A DNA stretch of 64,000 nt from Echinometra lucunter. Lineage: Eukaryota; Echinodermata; Echinoidea; Camarodonta; Echinometridae. The stretch is taken from assembly GCA_029962745.1 (NCBI GenBank), contig CM057151.1, forward strand, positions 35,759,624-35,823,623, given 5' to 3'. The notes under the pieces were generated by a model that saw nothing but the letters and a program-made list of their open reading frames with translations, made no database searches and was not told the origin of the DNA. This document shows, piece by piece, positions 45,119-58,923 of this stretch; within the stretch, counting starts at the first letter, position 1, and each line of letters begins with the position of its first letter. The translations under genes were made by a program, and so were the position numbers.

Positions 45119-47120
45119 GATTAATTAATGCATTCATTTATGTATTATTTCATTTTACGGTGTAGATGAAAGCTTCTTTTAGCTTATCTTTAAAAATGAC
45201 AACATGAATTCACATCTTTTAAACATGTTCAGTTGTTCATACATTGAAAGAGAATATGATGAATTCAACAAGGCTTGTGAAATTTATTTTTTGGATGAAT
45301 TGCATGCTTTTGATGGTTTTCTGTCATTGGCTTAAAGTTCCTCACCAGCAGAAATCCATCATGCATATTCATGATGTAATGTTACCCAATTGGCTCTGTG
45401 CCATGGCTGCCCCGGCCAATCAATGAGGCTGGCTTCCCCTGCAACCATAGCAACCAGCTAGTAGTAGTGGCTTGAAATAGCTTCCCAGGCAGTGAGCAGC
45501 AGTAGTGGTGTAGGAGTTGAGTGTGTGAACGTGTGGGTGGGTCCTAAGTTCAATGACCCATTTGTGTGTTGCTGTTATGTGTGTGTGCTTGCCAGGGAGG
45601 GTGCGTGTGAAAGAAATAGTCTAGGGGGAAGCATGAATGAGTGAGTGTGCTGGGCACTTAACCCAAATTGGAAGTGCCACAGCTGAGTCGAACTAGTCTA
45701 CCTCACAGACTCAACTCGGTCACACTGCGAATGGAGTACATGTAAGTACTAGCATTAGGCAGAGAATGTGGTCATTGTGCATCGTGGTAACCCATCAACA
45801 ACGTTTGAAATCATGACATGATAGGCATGTTTCGCTATTTCCTGATCCATTTTCATGACAATCCAACAGAGCAGGAATTGAGAACAGGATGCCCTGTAGC
45901 TAGCCTGTTTGAAATCCATGGCTGAATATTTTGGCAAATGCAATTTTAGTTTGCGTCATTCTCTTTCCTTCCCATGGTAACGTTTAGACATCTTACTAAC
46001 ATTACATTGATATCCATTCATCAAATCTTTGTAAACTCCATATATTACATGAGCTGTGATGAGGTTTGTTCTTAATGACATACTTTTATGAAGCCTGAAA
46101 TTTGCTTTGTCACAAGTTTTTTGTTTTGTTCTTGTTTTTTTTTTTGGGGGGGGGATTCTCTATTAAACTAAATTGTTATTTAAGCAACATTACTATGGTA
46201 CATTTACAGACACAAAGTGCATTAAGACATATTGAATTGTAGTTATTTGTTGCAGCAAGAGCTAATGAATATCCTGAGGCCGAGCATTGATTAATCAATT
46301 GCAGTTATTGATATCCCACTAATTTCCTGCTGCAATTACATTATGAGTAACTTCTAAAAAAAATATAAATACAGAAGTTGTCTCATTCGAACTTGATTTT
46401 CCCAGAAATATACTGTTTGATATTCCAATGTTGAAGGTAGAAATTTCCAGCTCTTCCATAAAGTTCATTAGGCAAGTGAAATGGAATGTCTAGAAAATGA
46501 TAATTGTATCACAGGTTACCCCTTAGGCAAGAATATATCATAACAAGTGAGAATGATGCAGAAGTTCTCTGCACTCTATTTTTTTCTTTTAAAGATACAT
46601 TATCCATAATGTCATTGCAGCATTTCAGTAACTGTATGTTCTCTTAATTTTTGTTGTTAATTGTTTATTGTTTTGTTGTTTTTCTTTTGCTCTATTAACG
46701 GCAGAGATCAAGTATTTGGGATTCAGTCCAGAAAAGAAATTGATCAATATTGCAAATAGATATCCTTTTTCAAGTGTCAAATTACCATGGAAACCTGAAA
46801 TTGTTAACTTATTTTTTCTAAAACAAAATAGAGGACTCAGATTAATTCGACAAATTTGCGCATCTTTGAAAAACTCATTTTATGTTTCAATACCTTTCTG
46901 AAGATTTGAAATAAACCCCCAATGCAGGTGTTCTGGTATGGTTGGAGAAATGCACAGTATTTACCAGTCTTAGCTGTGATAATAATTAACCTACTCAAAA
47001 TTACATGTGTACTAAAATACTAATCTTTGCATCTAATGCTGTCACATACTAAACCAGTGTCGTTCATCATTCTAATATTTTTTTTTTGTCTCCCCTTTGT
47101 TCTTATTTTTTTTCCTCCAG

Positions 47121-47174
47121 TCCCAGGATGGCCATTTGAGGCCAGTGCTCAATTGTATAACCTGGCAAATTTAG
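47121..47174 (+). CDS. BAZ2-type protein, 54-base exon
   Basis: After a TTTTCCTCCAG acceptor (AG at 47119-47120) the exon completes a Val codon and encodes VPGWPFEASAQLYNLANLG. It ends in phase 1 before a GTGATT donor, which is weak. The codon-like content, pyrimidine tract and phase match to both neighbours support it. Because it is symmetric (phase 1 on both sides, 54 bases) it could be a cassette exon skipped without frame damage. I recognise no matching vertebrate segment, so lineage-specific sequence or a false exon are alternatives. Confidence 0.55.
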   Translation, partial: SQDGHLRPVLNCITWQI

Positions 47175-47619
47175 GTGATTACTTCAGTCATATTTCTACT
47201 GAAAACTACTGCAATCGTGCATTCCTTTTATTTTCTGTTTTACGTAGCAAGCTGATTCCTTCTTATTGGAATGCCCATAGTTGTGTTTTTCCTGGTTGAC
47301 TTGCATTTCTTTCTGTTGAGTTTACACACTTTTTTTTGTTGCATAGATGCAGTTTTCAAGGTGCTGTCACTTGATCACTTTTGCCTTTCCTTTTTTGGAC
47401 TGTGTTTCAAACTTGCTGAATGTTAGACTGGTGAAAGTCTAGTTTTATTATTTTTGGTAGAAAGAAATAGCACTTTTATTTGTCATATTTCCTTTGTGTG
47501 TATTGAACTGTAGATAAGTGCAGTAAAATGCAAGCATTTTGGATTGATGCCTAAAGTGTTGTCACTGAATGCATTGAACATCACTCTTTTGTTCTGTTCA
47601 TTTCTCCCTCTCTTGTACA

Positions 47620-47940
47620 TTCACTCTTTTCTCTCTTGCTTTCATCACTCTTTCTCTTTTCTCTCTCTCTCTCTCTTTTGCACTTTCACTCTTTTCTCTC
47701 TTGCTTTCATCACTCTTTCTCTTTTCTCTCTCTCTTTCTTGTACTTTCACTCTTTTCTCTCTTGCTTTCATCACTCTTTTTCTTCTCTCTCTCTCTCTCT
47801 CTTTTGTACTTTCACTCTTTTCTCTCTTGCTTTCATCACTCTTTCTCTTTTTCTCTCTCTCTTTTGTACTTTCACTCTCTTCTCTCATTTTTTATCACTC
47901 TTTCTCTTTTTTTTTTTTCTCTCTCTCTCTCTCTCTCTCA
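47620..47940 (+). repeat. Pyrimidine-rich minisatellite, about 60-bp unit
   Basis: CACTCTTTTCTCTCTTGCTT followed by TCATCACTCTTTCTC and a CT run of variable length repeats about four times. The Ser/Leu/Phe open frames on this strand are repeat translations. It resembles a plus-strand mirror of the GA-rich minisatellite at 12.3-14.3 kb but with a different unit. Confidence 0.9.
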
Positions 47941-48770
47941 TTTTATTTCTCCTTCAACAATTCTCACCATCTTTCTTTTGTAACTCTTTCTTTTTATCCC
48001 TCGTACTCTTGTATTTTCTCCCCCTCCCCCCTCTCCCGCCATCTTTTGTTTTTTTCTTTTCAGATGTCATGATTTTGCTTGCCACATGTTATCCAGTATT
48101 TCCAGTGTTATATCATTTTCCTCTAGCTGTTTGTCTAGTGTAATTGTTGATGCAGTGTCTTTTTATTTCTTTTCTTGCTTGGCAAATTTAAATTTTCCTA
48201 CATTCCGTTATATACATGTACATGTAGCTTTTTAAAAATATGATTACATAGTGATATGCTTTTCGTAGAATTTCCAGAAGCTTTGCTCAGTTATTGTTTT
48301 TTTAATTTTTTGCTCTACATTTATGTAGTACCCAAATGTTTACACTTTTGTGCTTTATTAGTAGTTTCTTTTAGTTACATTTTGCAGTACTATGCATTAT
48401 GCTGAATGTATGGTTTAGATAATGTAGTGGTTTATCTTTTCATCAATTGTTTTATCATATTTTGTCTCTCTTTTGAAATTTGTTTTCTCATATCTATTCG
48501 TCTATAGTAATAGGAATACATTTATGTACAACCTCTTGTTTAGGTGTGTTTGAAAGCTTTATCATTAGGTCTTTAATTTTATTACATCTTTCATAATAAT
48601 CACAACATACACAATTTAGAAGACTGTTTGAATATTTGTTTTATCATGAAAACAATATATTATGCAAATATGAAACAACTGACAAGTCTTATAACCTCTA
48701 TTTCTTTTTCCTGTTTTATTGTAGAGAGAGTACTCCACTGTAGCTCTTTGAAAACATTTTGTACATGTAC

Positions 48771-48856
48771 ACATATCATTTATCTACATTTTGCAATCAC
48801 ATATCTACACTTTGCAATCATTTATCTACACTTTGCAATCATTTATCTACACTTTC
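48771..48856 (+). repeat. 22-bp minisatellite, four units
   Basis: ATTTATCTACACTTTGCAATC-type units repeat four times with small changes (period 22 bases). Its short open frame (YLHFAI repeats) is not a gene. Confidence 0.9.
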
Positions 48857-49650
48857 ACCCGAAATGGATGTATGAACTTGACATGAACTCAACATTGATT
48901 GGGTATTAATGTATGTATATTCTATTGATATGTTTTTTTTTAAAAAACTGTTTTTAGGATTAAATTTGATGGATAGAAATTAGATGTTCATATCTTCTTA
49001 GTTATTACTTGATAAGGATGTATACCTTGATGTTAGTATTTTACTGTAGATCCTTTAAGCCTCCACATGTAGGCCTATATAACTATCTTCTGCTTGTTAA
49101 TATAATGACTTTAAACAAAATAAACTGGAAGTACATCTCACTTGTTGTGACGTTTCGCCAATGACCAATTGGCTTCCTCGGGCAAATGACGATTCCGTTA
49201 AAGGAAAGGCCCTTATAATGTCAGAAATTGTGCAGATTCTGTGTGCACTAGACTATGTCAAGCACGGCTTGGAATCTTTTGAATAGCCTGGTCCCACTGT
49301 GTGACAATTTGTCGTTATTTGTCATTATTTAGTAACATCCTGCAGTAAAAAACGCAGCTACACGTATACGTAGGTATCAGTATCCATTTATCCATGTCCA
49401 TTGGATATCATCTGCTGGAAGCCAGAAAGGCATTAAATTCATATCACTTTACACATACATGTAGTCAATGTCCTTATGGCTCCAAAGTCCAAATAGGCAC
49501 ATTTTGATAAACACCTTGAAAATATACGGATATGTATGCAGTAGTTGTTGCAAATGTATAGTTTTCTTAGAAAAAAAAGAGAGATTTATTCAATTTTAAG
49601 GATTATTCTTCTCCAGGGCATTCTGGTAGGGGGTTATTGACACAAGAGTA

Positions 49651-49914
49651 CACTCTTATTTCTGCAGAGTCAAATTTGACCCAGAATGGAGTCAGCTGGG
49701 AGTCAACTCCATTCAGAGTTAAAGTGACTCAGATTTCCGAATCAGTTTGACCCAGAATGGAGTTACTTTGACTCGAATTTAGTTGGTTCTCAGTTGATGC
49801 CACACCATTCCGAGTCAAATTATTTTGGAAATCTGAGTCAATTTAACTCGGAATAGAGTTGACTCGCAGCTGACGCCATTCTGAGTCAAATTTGACTCTG
49901 CAGAAATAAGAGTG
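49651..49914. mobile_element. Palindromic MITE with internal GACTC motifs
   Basis: Starts CACTCTTATTTCTGCAGAGT and ends with the exact complement ACTCTGCAGAAATAAGAGTG. Inward the symmetry continues (CAAATTTGACCCAGAATGG against CCATTCTGAGTCAAATTTG), so nearly the whole 264-bp unit folds back. Inside, TTTGACTC or AACTCC-type motifs recur about every 30-40 bases. No ORF. Confidence 0.82.
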
Positions 49915-50089
49915 TCTGCACTCTAGTATGCACTATTTTGAAATTTCTTTTTGTTTCATTTCTTCCATTGGGTAATCTAATCCTTTGTGCAATTGTAGAT
50001 AATGAATGAATTTGACAGCCAGAAAATCTTTACATCCTAGGTGATATGGTGATTTTGAACCAAAAGTGTATTCAATTTGGATGAAATCT

Positions 50090-50249
50090 GGGGGGCGTTT
50101 CATCAACATTTGTTGTCTTACAAGTTGTCAGATCTGACATCTTTCCTTGATTTTGATTGGCTGAGAAGCATTGTTACTGTGGCAACTATCGGATAAAACA
50201 GACTTTGTCGGATAAAACATCTGACAAGTCCTTTCATGAAATGCTCCCC
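50090..50249. mobile_element. 160-bp MITE with GGGGGGCGTTTCAT ends
   Basis: Left end GGGGGGCGTTTCATCAACAT and right end TTTCATGAAATGCTCCCC are inverted repeats. Inner parts TTACAAGTTGTCAGATCTG and CATCTGACAAG also pair. The GGGG-TTTCAT ends recall family C, so the two families may share a transposase (inference). Confidence 0.7.
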
Positions 50250-53200
50250 TGCATTCAGTTTGGCAAAATTAGCCAGTGCCTTAATGGCATTTGTGCAGGA
50301 GATATGTTATGTCACACATTGTAATTAAAGAAAGATCATCTTTGCTGATCTTGATACCAGGATTACTATTTAAGAGCACTCACTGATCAATCAGTAGAAT
50401 CTCATCTCTTATTAAAAGCCATGAATTGATTGATTGAAGGAGGCAAAAATGGCGGAGCTTATCCCTTTATAAGTTCTGTAAAGCCATCACCAAATTGAAA
50501 TACAAGAACAAAGTTGATTTGATTATCACTATCATGATGAAATTCTAACATCCTTCTTTATCTTGTTCTGGTTTAATGGTCAGTATCAGCCTGATAGGTG
50601 GATATATCATTTAAATTTGAGTCACATTTTGCACTTGTGGTATTTGAAGAATGTCAATATTTTCTAGAATCTCATGGAGTTTCTTTACACAAACTTTTGT
50701 TTACTTAAAGACAGATAATTGTGTAATGTCACAGAGCATATTAGAAGGTACAGTGAATTGTTATTGCCTTCAGTATATGTTTGCATTTCACTTTGGGACT
50801 ATTTCACATGGTAAAGTTCTTATAGTTTTGGTATATTATGCTTATTGAAGCTACATGTAATTGTTTACATCATCATCTACATTATAGCCCATCTACATAT
50901 GAGAATATCCTATTAGGAAGAAGCCTCATTCATATTATTTATGCTGGATACATCGCTTTACTAAGATCCTGACCCGTTCAGAGGCAGTGAAGTATGAGAA
51001 GAAACTAAGAAATAAAACTGAGATTATAGGATAAAGTATATCAGATGACAGCCTGCAGAAACTACTCAAATTTTGCTCAGTAGTTTTCTCTCGATGCAAG
51101 ATCTACACTGAGATAACTGCATATTCTGTTCATAACTGGCATACGTGCATGAAGTGCATGTCTCTTATGTAGTGTCTGCATTTGAAAGTGAGGAGGGAAA
51201 AAAAAAGGAAGGAGCATAGAAAATATGAGAATATTGTAGACTCGCCGGGTGAGAAAGAGAGACATAGAAACCCTATCCTGTGAGTCATGGCTGTAATATT
51301 TCCAGTTTGCCATCTGTCACAAATAAATATAGTTTCATCCGCCTCATTATACGCACTTAGGATTCACATTTGTCTTTATGCTTCACTAGATGATTGCCGT
51401 TTTCTGATACTCCTTCTTGAATCAGTAAAGGTTGTGGTCTCTTCTGCATGTCTGTAATACCTGACTCTGCAGCATCCCAGCCCCCCCCCCCTCTCCTTCC
51501 TCTTCTGCCCCCCTCTCCCCCTTAAATATGCAGGCATGTAAATGAGAAGAAATTATGTAGATGTATTACATTGTAGCTTGAAGCGATGGATGCTCTGCCT
51601 GTCTCTGAATATTATTGGAAATGTCTCGGATGATGTTTGCCAAGTATTTTCTCTAGCTGGAGTACATATTTGCACCTTGTTCAGTTTCGTACAAGATGCC
51701 CTGTGACAAGAATGGTAGATGCACGGATACCTTGCTTGAATGCATAATGTAGAGCAGAAAGAGCTACTTTTTTGGTTTGAGTATTCATCTTTGCACCCCT
51801 CACATATCTGTTTACTGTTATGATAATTTGTGCATGGACAGTTAGTCATTCTCATCACATCGAATAACCATAAATTTAACAATAATCATATTAATTCATA
51901 GAAAAAGTCATCTTTGCTAATTGTGTGATGAAACATTTCACCTCAGAAGTCCATCTTTGATAGCAATTGCATTGTTTCCCCAAAAGCTGTAGCTAGGTCA
52001 GTTCAAACTCTGATAACGCCTAGTCTCCAGAGGTTGTCATAAGAGTAATTACAGAGAATTTATGAATGCTTAAAATATTCCAAGAAATGTATTGTGGCTT
52101 CTTGAAAAGCAGTCTTGAAAGGAGCTGAAGTATCAAAATATCTGTGTCCTTTACTGATTGATATATTATTAAATTGGATCATACAGTAAATGAATAAATA
52201 GATAACTATTAGTATAAAAAAGCTAATCCATCCCTCCATATATTTTTCTATTTGATAATTTAGGGAAAAAAAAGTTTGGGAAATTGGTTTTTCTCCCTAA
52301 CTGACATCCCAGCACTGATAATTCCTAGTAATTAGGATGAGAAAATGATGTTAATGATACAAGCACTGTGTCACAGTCAAGAGCTTTACCTGGGGCGGGA
52401 TATAAATTACCTGAATATTCACAAATTTATGTGATATGAGAGTTCTTTATTGATGCCTGGGTGCAGTTCATATTTTTTGTGGAGCTGTCAGGAAAGAGTG
52501 GTGGAACAAAGTGGTATTTAGCAGATATTATATACCACATGAAAAGATTCTAGGCCTCTAAAAATCACTCAGACTGCCAGGTAGTATTATAGTGAAAACT
52601 ATTAACCCGGCATAGTTAAACTTGCTCACACAAAGCAAAAGATGGGTATGAAGTTAGCAGTGAATACAGGCAGTGTAACAATCCCGGGCATACTGATGGA
52701 GGAGGGGGGCTTGGGGCCCCCCCAAATGAAATTCAAATGTTGTTTATTTCTAATTCGATACCAGCGATTTACAAATATTGCTGAAATGCCATGATTTTCT
52801 GGGGGTTTTTTTTCCTCACTCTTTTTTCACTTATAATTTGTTTTCTATTCCCACTAATTTTAGATTGCAAAATTCCACTTTGAGTGAATGAATTTTGACA
52901 AGCATATTTTATTGAAATATCGATTGCAGGGAATCCACACTACAGGATGTGGTATGTAAAACAAATACAGGTATGTTGTCTGCTTATCTTTCAGGTCAGG
53001 ATCAAAACTACAGCTCCTCTGTGATCTTGAGATGGGGCCATGCCCCTTGACATTGTCTTAAGGGCATAGTAAAGTCTTGAGATCACCTTGTATTGGGCAA
53101 TAGTTTCCACCATACCCCTCAAAGCAGTCAATATTGGTATATTGCCTGTTGAATGTTGAGAATCAGAAGGCTGTTAACCTCTATCAAATGATATGGGTAA

Positions 53201-53531
53201 ACATCCTCCTGGCCTTTAGCATCTGATATTGTAAAATGATATCATATTCCCCAAGTAAGTTTTACATATCTCTTTAATGATGTCTTTTGTTGAATTATGG
53301 CTATTTAAGTTTGAAGGAGTGGGTCTCAAGTTAGGGAATACCAAAACATGAGAAGGAAGGGGGAGTAAGACAGAGAGAGAGAGAAAGAGATAGGTAGGTA
53401 GAATGGTAGGGAAAGATTGGAAATTCAGATTTAGACAAAAGATTACAAGGGTGAGAGAGAGAAAAGAAATGAATAGACAACCAGTAAAGATACATTCAGA
53501 CATGAAGAGGGAAATCCCAGCGTTTTTTTTC

Positions 53532-53823
53532 TTTAGTGTTCAAATATGGCACTGCAAACCACGCTACTTACGTTAATGAACGTGAATTAACAACACCTCA
53601 GAACTCAAATAAAAGAGATTTTGCCAAATGTCGCGCAGACAAACACATGACATCATATTTTGCGCTAACTTTTTAGGAATTTGATTGGTCCATGGCTTTT
53701 TGCTGCCGGGAGGCAAAAAATGTGCCTCTTGCCTCGGCGTATTTTTTGGCCGCCTCATATCCCATTCGCTTACTACAAAAAACTGGGGGGGGGGGGGGTT
53801 GCCATGTCATATCTGAACAAACC
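53532..53823. repeat. Dispersed repeat, family E (second copy)
   Basis: Matches 40769-41080 block by block, including ATTTTGCGCTAACTTTTTAG and the internal G run (here 13 G). About 75-80% similar by eye. Confidence 0.75.
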
Positions 53824-55213
53824 TCAAGTAAGAACGATATTATCATGCTGGACTGGCAATATATAGGGTACATGTTTCATCTCTTGTTCAGCTGTGTAAC
53901 AGCTTTAGGTTAGGGCATGGCATATACCCCAGTCAGGAGTATGAGATGATCAATTTACATCTTAGCAATTGGCACCTGCAAGTGCTGTGATCTCTCACAG
54001 GAACATTTTCCTTTCTTCTGCATCTTGGAGGAGCATAAGAGAAAAAAAAAACCCATCATGCTCCTGCTGATGTGATGGGAGAGAGAGAGAGAGAGGAAGA
54101 GACGATAAGACGGGACGCCCTGAAAATGGAGTGAGCGCACTAAATAAACAAACTGGGATGTTGCGCAGTTTGAGCTATTCCTGCCGTCCTCTTAATTTCC
54201 CCGTACACAAGCCCCGCTAGGTGCCTTTTCTTTCTCAAGGTGGTACTTCAGTTATCTTACACGACCAGACAAAAAAAGAAAATGGAGGAGAAAAAGAAGA
54301 GAGGAGAAGAATAATCATCATCACGGCTCATGACATACGGCATTGAGCCACTCCGATAAAAATTTAGCTGTGCTTGGTTGGGAGCTGCTAAACGAGAAAT
54401 TTCCCCGCGGACGTGCCGGGAGAAGAATATTATTATTACTTTTGCTTTTGTGGCCTTTGCCGGGGTGGTGTAACATAGACGGATAAGCAATTAATATTGA
54501 CATCAATGATGCAGCTAGCATGCTTTGTGGGCTATCGCCTTGTTTCCCCTCTGTACTTGCTATGTTAATGATTGGGGACTAGTGAAGTTGAGGGTAGCAG
54601 GGTATAGGTGAACTCAAAATGGAGGATACATTTCCAGTGGGAAGCTACATAGGAAGGGAGTAGGTAGAGTTGTGGCAGATGAAATTGTAATCATTTTCCT
54701 TGAATTGTGCCGTAGTTTTAGGTTGCACAGATATCTGATGAAGATTGATTTCTTTTCCTTGATTTCTTCATATCTCCATGAGAGGCCATTTCTTTTTGTC
54801 TTTTTTGGACAGGTTGGTTTGATGCAGGTGGGATTTCAGGAGTTGGGTTCAAAATTGATTTGAGTATTTCTGACAGTGAACTGGTTTTGCGTTGAACTCC
54901 GGGCAATTTGTAAATATGACGGGGAAAGTAAAGAAGATCTTTGTCAGAGAATGGAAAAATAAGTTACATGTAGTAGCATCCTTGTAGGTACAGAGTTCAT
55001 TAATAATTGATGAATTCTGCAATATTTTGTGAAGATGATTTTTTTTTTCTTCTCAGGTTTGTTTAGAAACCGTGATTAAGGTCTATGTCTGAAAAAACAA
55101 TACTGGTACCAGGATGAAAGATAACACTGAAGAGAAAAACAAAACAAGCAGAAAAAAAATCACTATTGAAACCAGCCCACCTTAAAATTTATATCGATTC
55201 ATTGTCATACTTT

Positions 55214-55248
55214 ATTCAAGAGAGAGAGAGAGAGAGAGAGAGAGAATT
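55214..55248 (+). repeat. (GA)n microsatellite
   Basis: About 15 GA dinucleotides in the long BAZ2 intron. Confidence 0.9.
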
Positions 55249-56080
55249 TGTGATCCAATTGTATTATAGATATTACCTCAAATTATCAAATCCCTGATTA
55301 TCCTTTCAATTCAGAGAATTTGGTCCATTGTGCTTTTTTACTCCTTCATGCAATTGCTTTTGATGGGTCATGTAAACCCATTTATAAAAGAAAACAAGAT
55401 CAAAGATCAAATTCCAAATCATAAAATGCCTCAGAAACCATGCTTCAGTAGAAGGTAGTAAAGCTTTATTATGGATATAACTTACAAGGAAAATCTCCAG
55501 CAAATGTCAGTTGCTGACGTAAAATTTATCAAGTAAGTTACCAAGCCATCCTCAAGAGTGATTGGATGTTTAGACGTGGGATCGAGCTTGCAAAATCTTG
55601 GCGTACAGTAATTATGAAGATTTTTCAAGAGCTGTGAGAGTCTACCACTGCTTATGGCACTCACCCTGAATAAAGAGGTTATTCTGCTCCACTGAACTGC
55701 TCTATAACAGATACTTACATAGAAAACACATTGAAATTATAGAAAGCCTTGCTAGCTACATTGCTACATTTCAGAATAATACGCAGTCAAAGAATCCACT
55801 GGAGGTATATCAACATTGTGAAAAGGAAATAGATTTAGTTTTGTTATTTTGCTGTTGATGAGCAATGGGAAAACTATCGACAAAGGATTGGGAAAGGTTC
55901 ACTTTTTAACTGTAGTAAGCTGATATCATGGAGTTGTTCTGTCTTTCCATACTTAGTGTGAGAGAAAAATAGTGAATATACTATTGCAGGAAAAGTTGAA
56001 ACCCTCTTCCTTCGGGGGTGTCTCATTGAGGTCTGTACATGTACATCATGCATGTACATGAAAATGCTTTAAAATGGTAC

Positions 56081-56338
56081 TTTTTTCAGCATCAGTCACA
56101 TAATGTGCGTAACACATTTAGGGTATCTAAAACAGCAAAAATCAAGAAAAAGGGTATCAAATTCAGAGGTGATTGTGCAATCCTCACATAAAATCCTTGT
56201 TTAGGGTATCAAAACCACTCCTACTGCAATCCTTGTTTTAGGGTGCTTTTCAGAAAGTGATGTGCCATACGTGGAAGATGTAGAGGAATAAATGAGACAT
56301 AACACTCTCCCCCCCCCCCCCCCCCCCCCCCCCACGGG
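56081..56338. repeat. Dispersed repeat, family D (second copy) with C-tract
   Basis: Matches 4507-4765 (TTTTTCAGCA, GGGTATCAAA, ATCAAAACCACTCCTAC, TTTTCAGAAAGTGATG, AATGAGACATAA). It ends in a run of about 28 C at 56310-56332, where the other copy has CCCCTCGGGG. Confidence 0.65.
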
Positions 56339-57729
56339 CTCTCCCTACACATATATTCAGAGGCGTACATGTGAATTGAATAGAACACGATATTAGGAAA
56401 CCAGCATTCATCACCTGCAGTAATATACTTTCATTTGCATTCAATTTGATACTAGGCCTTATTAATGCCATACACTTTGTCCTTGCAGTAAATAGACTGA
56501 CTGATTTCGAAACTCCAATTTGTAGAGCATATTAATACTTGTGTACTTTGGCCTACCTAGACACAAGCATATGTAAGTAGGTTATGCTTAATTAAATTTC
56601 AAAATACTTGAATTCATCATTTAAATACATGGATCACCCTTATATCTACTCCCATTGATTGGCATTATTTAACCTGATATTCAGTACTGTTCATTCTGGA
56701 AAGTTTCAAGTCCGTATATCCTCCATTTATAGCTTGTCAGGAGTGATTTCTGCTGCAGTTTTAATGTCATGAAGCTGTGACTCATTATGCTAGCATTAGT
56801 CAGCAACTTATCTCCATTTTACCTTTCTCAACAAGCATTTATATTCCTAAAAAAAAAGAAATTCATGGTAAGAGCAATTGATCTGGAGAATAACATGGCG
56901 CTTGACTCTGAATTCTAGCTTCCCATTGTTGAACACGAAAGAAAATACATCGGAGAAGGTTATGCTGTTTAAACTTTGGCAGTGGAAAGACTAACATAGA
57001 GCACCAGATGGCTTTGTTTATATTGGGGATCAATTTTGTATTCAAAACTAGAATGCGAATTGAAATAACAGACAATGGTGTGTTTGCATGTATATTCAGG
57101 TTTGCCACATTAAACATGCATGCTTGATTATTAAAAATATATACCCTTATTCCATGCTCTTCTAATGTACGATGCATGTGTATGCTCTATTATTAAGCTT
57201 TTTGCCAGCTATTTTAAGTGCACTGCGATACAATGGTGTGCAGGGAGATGAATTTGTGATACAGACCTGAATCCTATCTTAGATACAAGAGGAAGTCAGA
57301 ATGGACTCTGTATTATTTGTGTAATAGTGCACAGTGCATGTAACTTCAAGACCTGCTGTAGCGATTATTTTGATTGCACCCTATTATGTCTGTTTGATAT
57401 TATTCTCCATAATAATGCAGACCTGTAGAGAAGGCCTATGTATGTTCTCTGACAGAGCCATCATAAAACATAAGGTCATTTTGTTCTTGGAAATGAGGAA
57501 CATAAAATAGTCAAAAAGTGATTGTTGTTCATTCAAATGCAGACACATTTATCTTCTTTTAATAATGATAATGATAATTAATAAATTTCATTATTGAATA
57601 TTTTTCAAGAGCTTATATATCCACCATACAGGGTGCTATAGACTAGATTCTCCAATATTACTCAAGATTAGCAAGGCTTACCAATAACCAAGGGACAAAA
57701 CATCCAAGGAATTCCTTTCTACCACTACC

Positions 57730-57953
57730 TACCGTCATTTGCAAAAGTTTTAAGACCAACTTTCCGAAATAAAATAACTCAAAGAAAAAACAAAGTTAAA
57801 CATAGTAATTTTAAGACATACATTTATTTTCAGCACATTCCTATGAGCTTACTCCAACAATTGTAATCATTCATTGAGACAAAAGAATGTATTCCAAGTT
57901 ATTGAAATACCCACAAATTCCACGGTGGTCTTAAACTTTTGCAAATGATGGTA
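57730..57953. mobile_element. Tc1/mariner-type MITE
   Basis: TACCGTCATTTGCAAAAG ... TTTTGCAAATGATGGTA with TA at both outer edges. The inverted repeats run about 26 bases (to TTTTAAGACC and GGTCTTAAAC). 224 bp, non-coding. TA flanks point to Tc1/mariner mobilisation. Confidence 0.8.
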
Positions 57954-58175
57954 TTTTATATTGAGGAGGGGGGGGGGGGGGGGAGGTTAGTGGCAAATGT
58001 AGATTGATGTCTTGTTACAAGTCACTGGTACTGTGCTGGGGTATGAACCCATGACCTTATTTCACCTCTGTCTGCTGATGGCTGTGAGAGCCAGAAGGCT
58101 GTTGGAATTATCTCTCTTCTGTCAGCTCTCAGTAGAAAGAAATGGTAGAAATCAGTATGGATTATGAGCCTCCAA

Positions 58176-58430
58176 GTGCTATTCAATTCAATTCAATTCA
58201 ATTCAATTCATTTATTTTTCCTCTTTCAATTTTTCATATTTACAATGATGGTACAGTTTACTTCACATATTAACATACATATAGATAAACTTGCACAATA
58301 CAATGAATTAGAAAAAAAAAATTGAAAGGGAAGGAGGGCCGACTAAAAAGCAGAGCTTGTAGGGTGTAGGCCCCCCTGTTAAAAGTAATTATCATGAACT
58401 ATTATTTTATGAAAAAACAACAATAACAAC
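58176..58430 (-). mobile_element. 3' end of a non-LTR retrotransposon (L2/CR1-like)
   Basis: Read on the minus strand, an untranslated-looking stretch with GGGGGGCCTACACCCTACAA ends in AAATAAATGAATTG and then GAATT pentamers (AATTC on plus, 58176-58210). Short-unit tandem tails of this kind are typical of L2/CR1-like elements. No RT coding remains here. Confidence 0.6.
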
Positions 58431-58923
58431 TGATTCAATAATTACAAAATCATTTTTAGAGACATCTTTTTTTTTTTTTAATTGCAATTGTTGCCAATAA
58501 TATAATTTCAAACAAACTTGATGGAATTAGCACTCTGTATATGTGATTTTATTTATCGAAAAGTTTTCTTTTGTGTAAAGCTGGGAACAATCATGTAATA
58601 CATAGTCAACACAATTTGCTAGGAGTACATGTACATCTGAATGCTCTTTGACATCTTAACATCTTTACATCTTCTCAGGAATTTTCTTTTAAAACCTCGT
58701 GAAAAAGTGAAATATTTCATTTATTTATGGAACATACATGTAACTTCACACAATATTACACTCGTACATATGACTTCTGCTATAGTTTAGAAGATTATTA
58801 TATCTTTTCCTTATTTGAACGAGATTAAAGGTTATCTACAGTTTTGGTAGGCTTGGATATTTACTGTAGAATTTATTGGAAAATCGCTTGAACTCACTCA
58901 GGTATCTTTTTATGCAAGGCAGA

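Noticed and set aside
47544..48143. 199-codon plus-strand ORF
   Set aside because: Mostly translation of the pyrimidine-rich minisatellite; no homology and it lies inside a BAZ2 intron.
48771..48856. Repeats with regular spacing, CRISPR-like at first sight
   Set aside because: Directly adjacent 22-bp units without unique spacers: a minisatellite in a eukaryotic intron.
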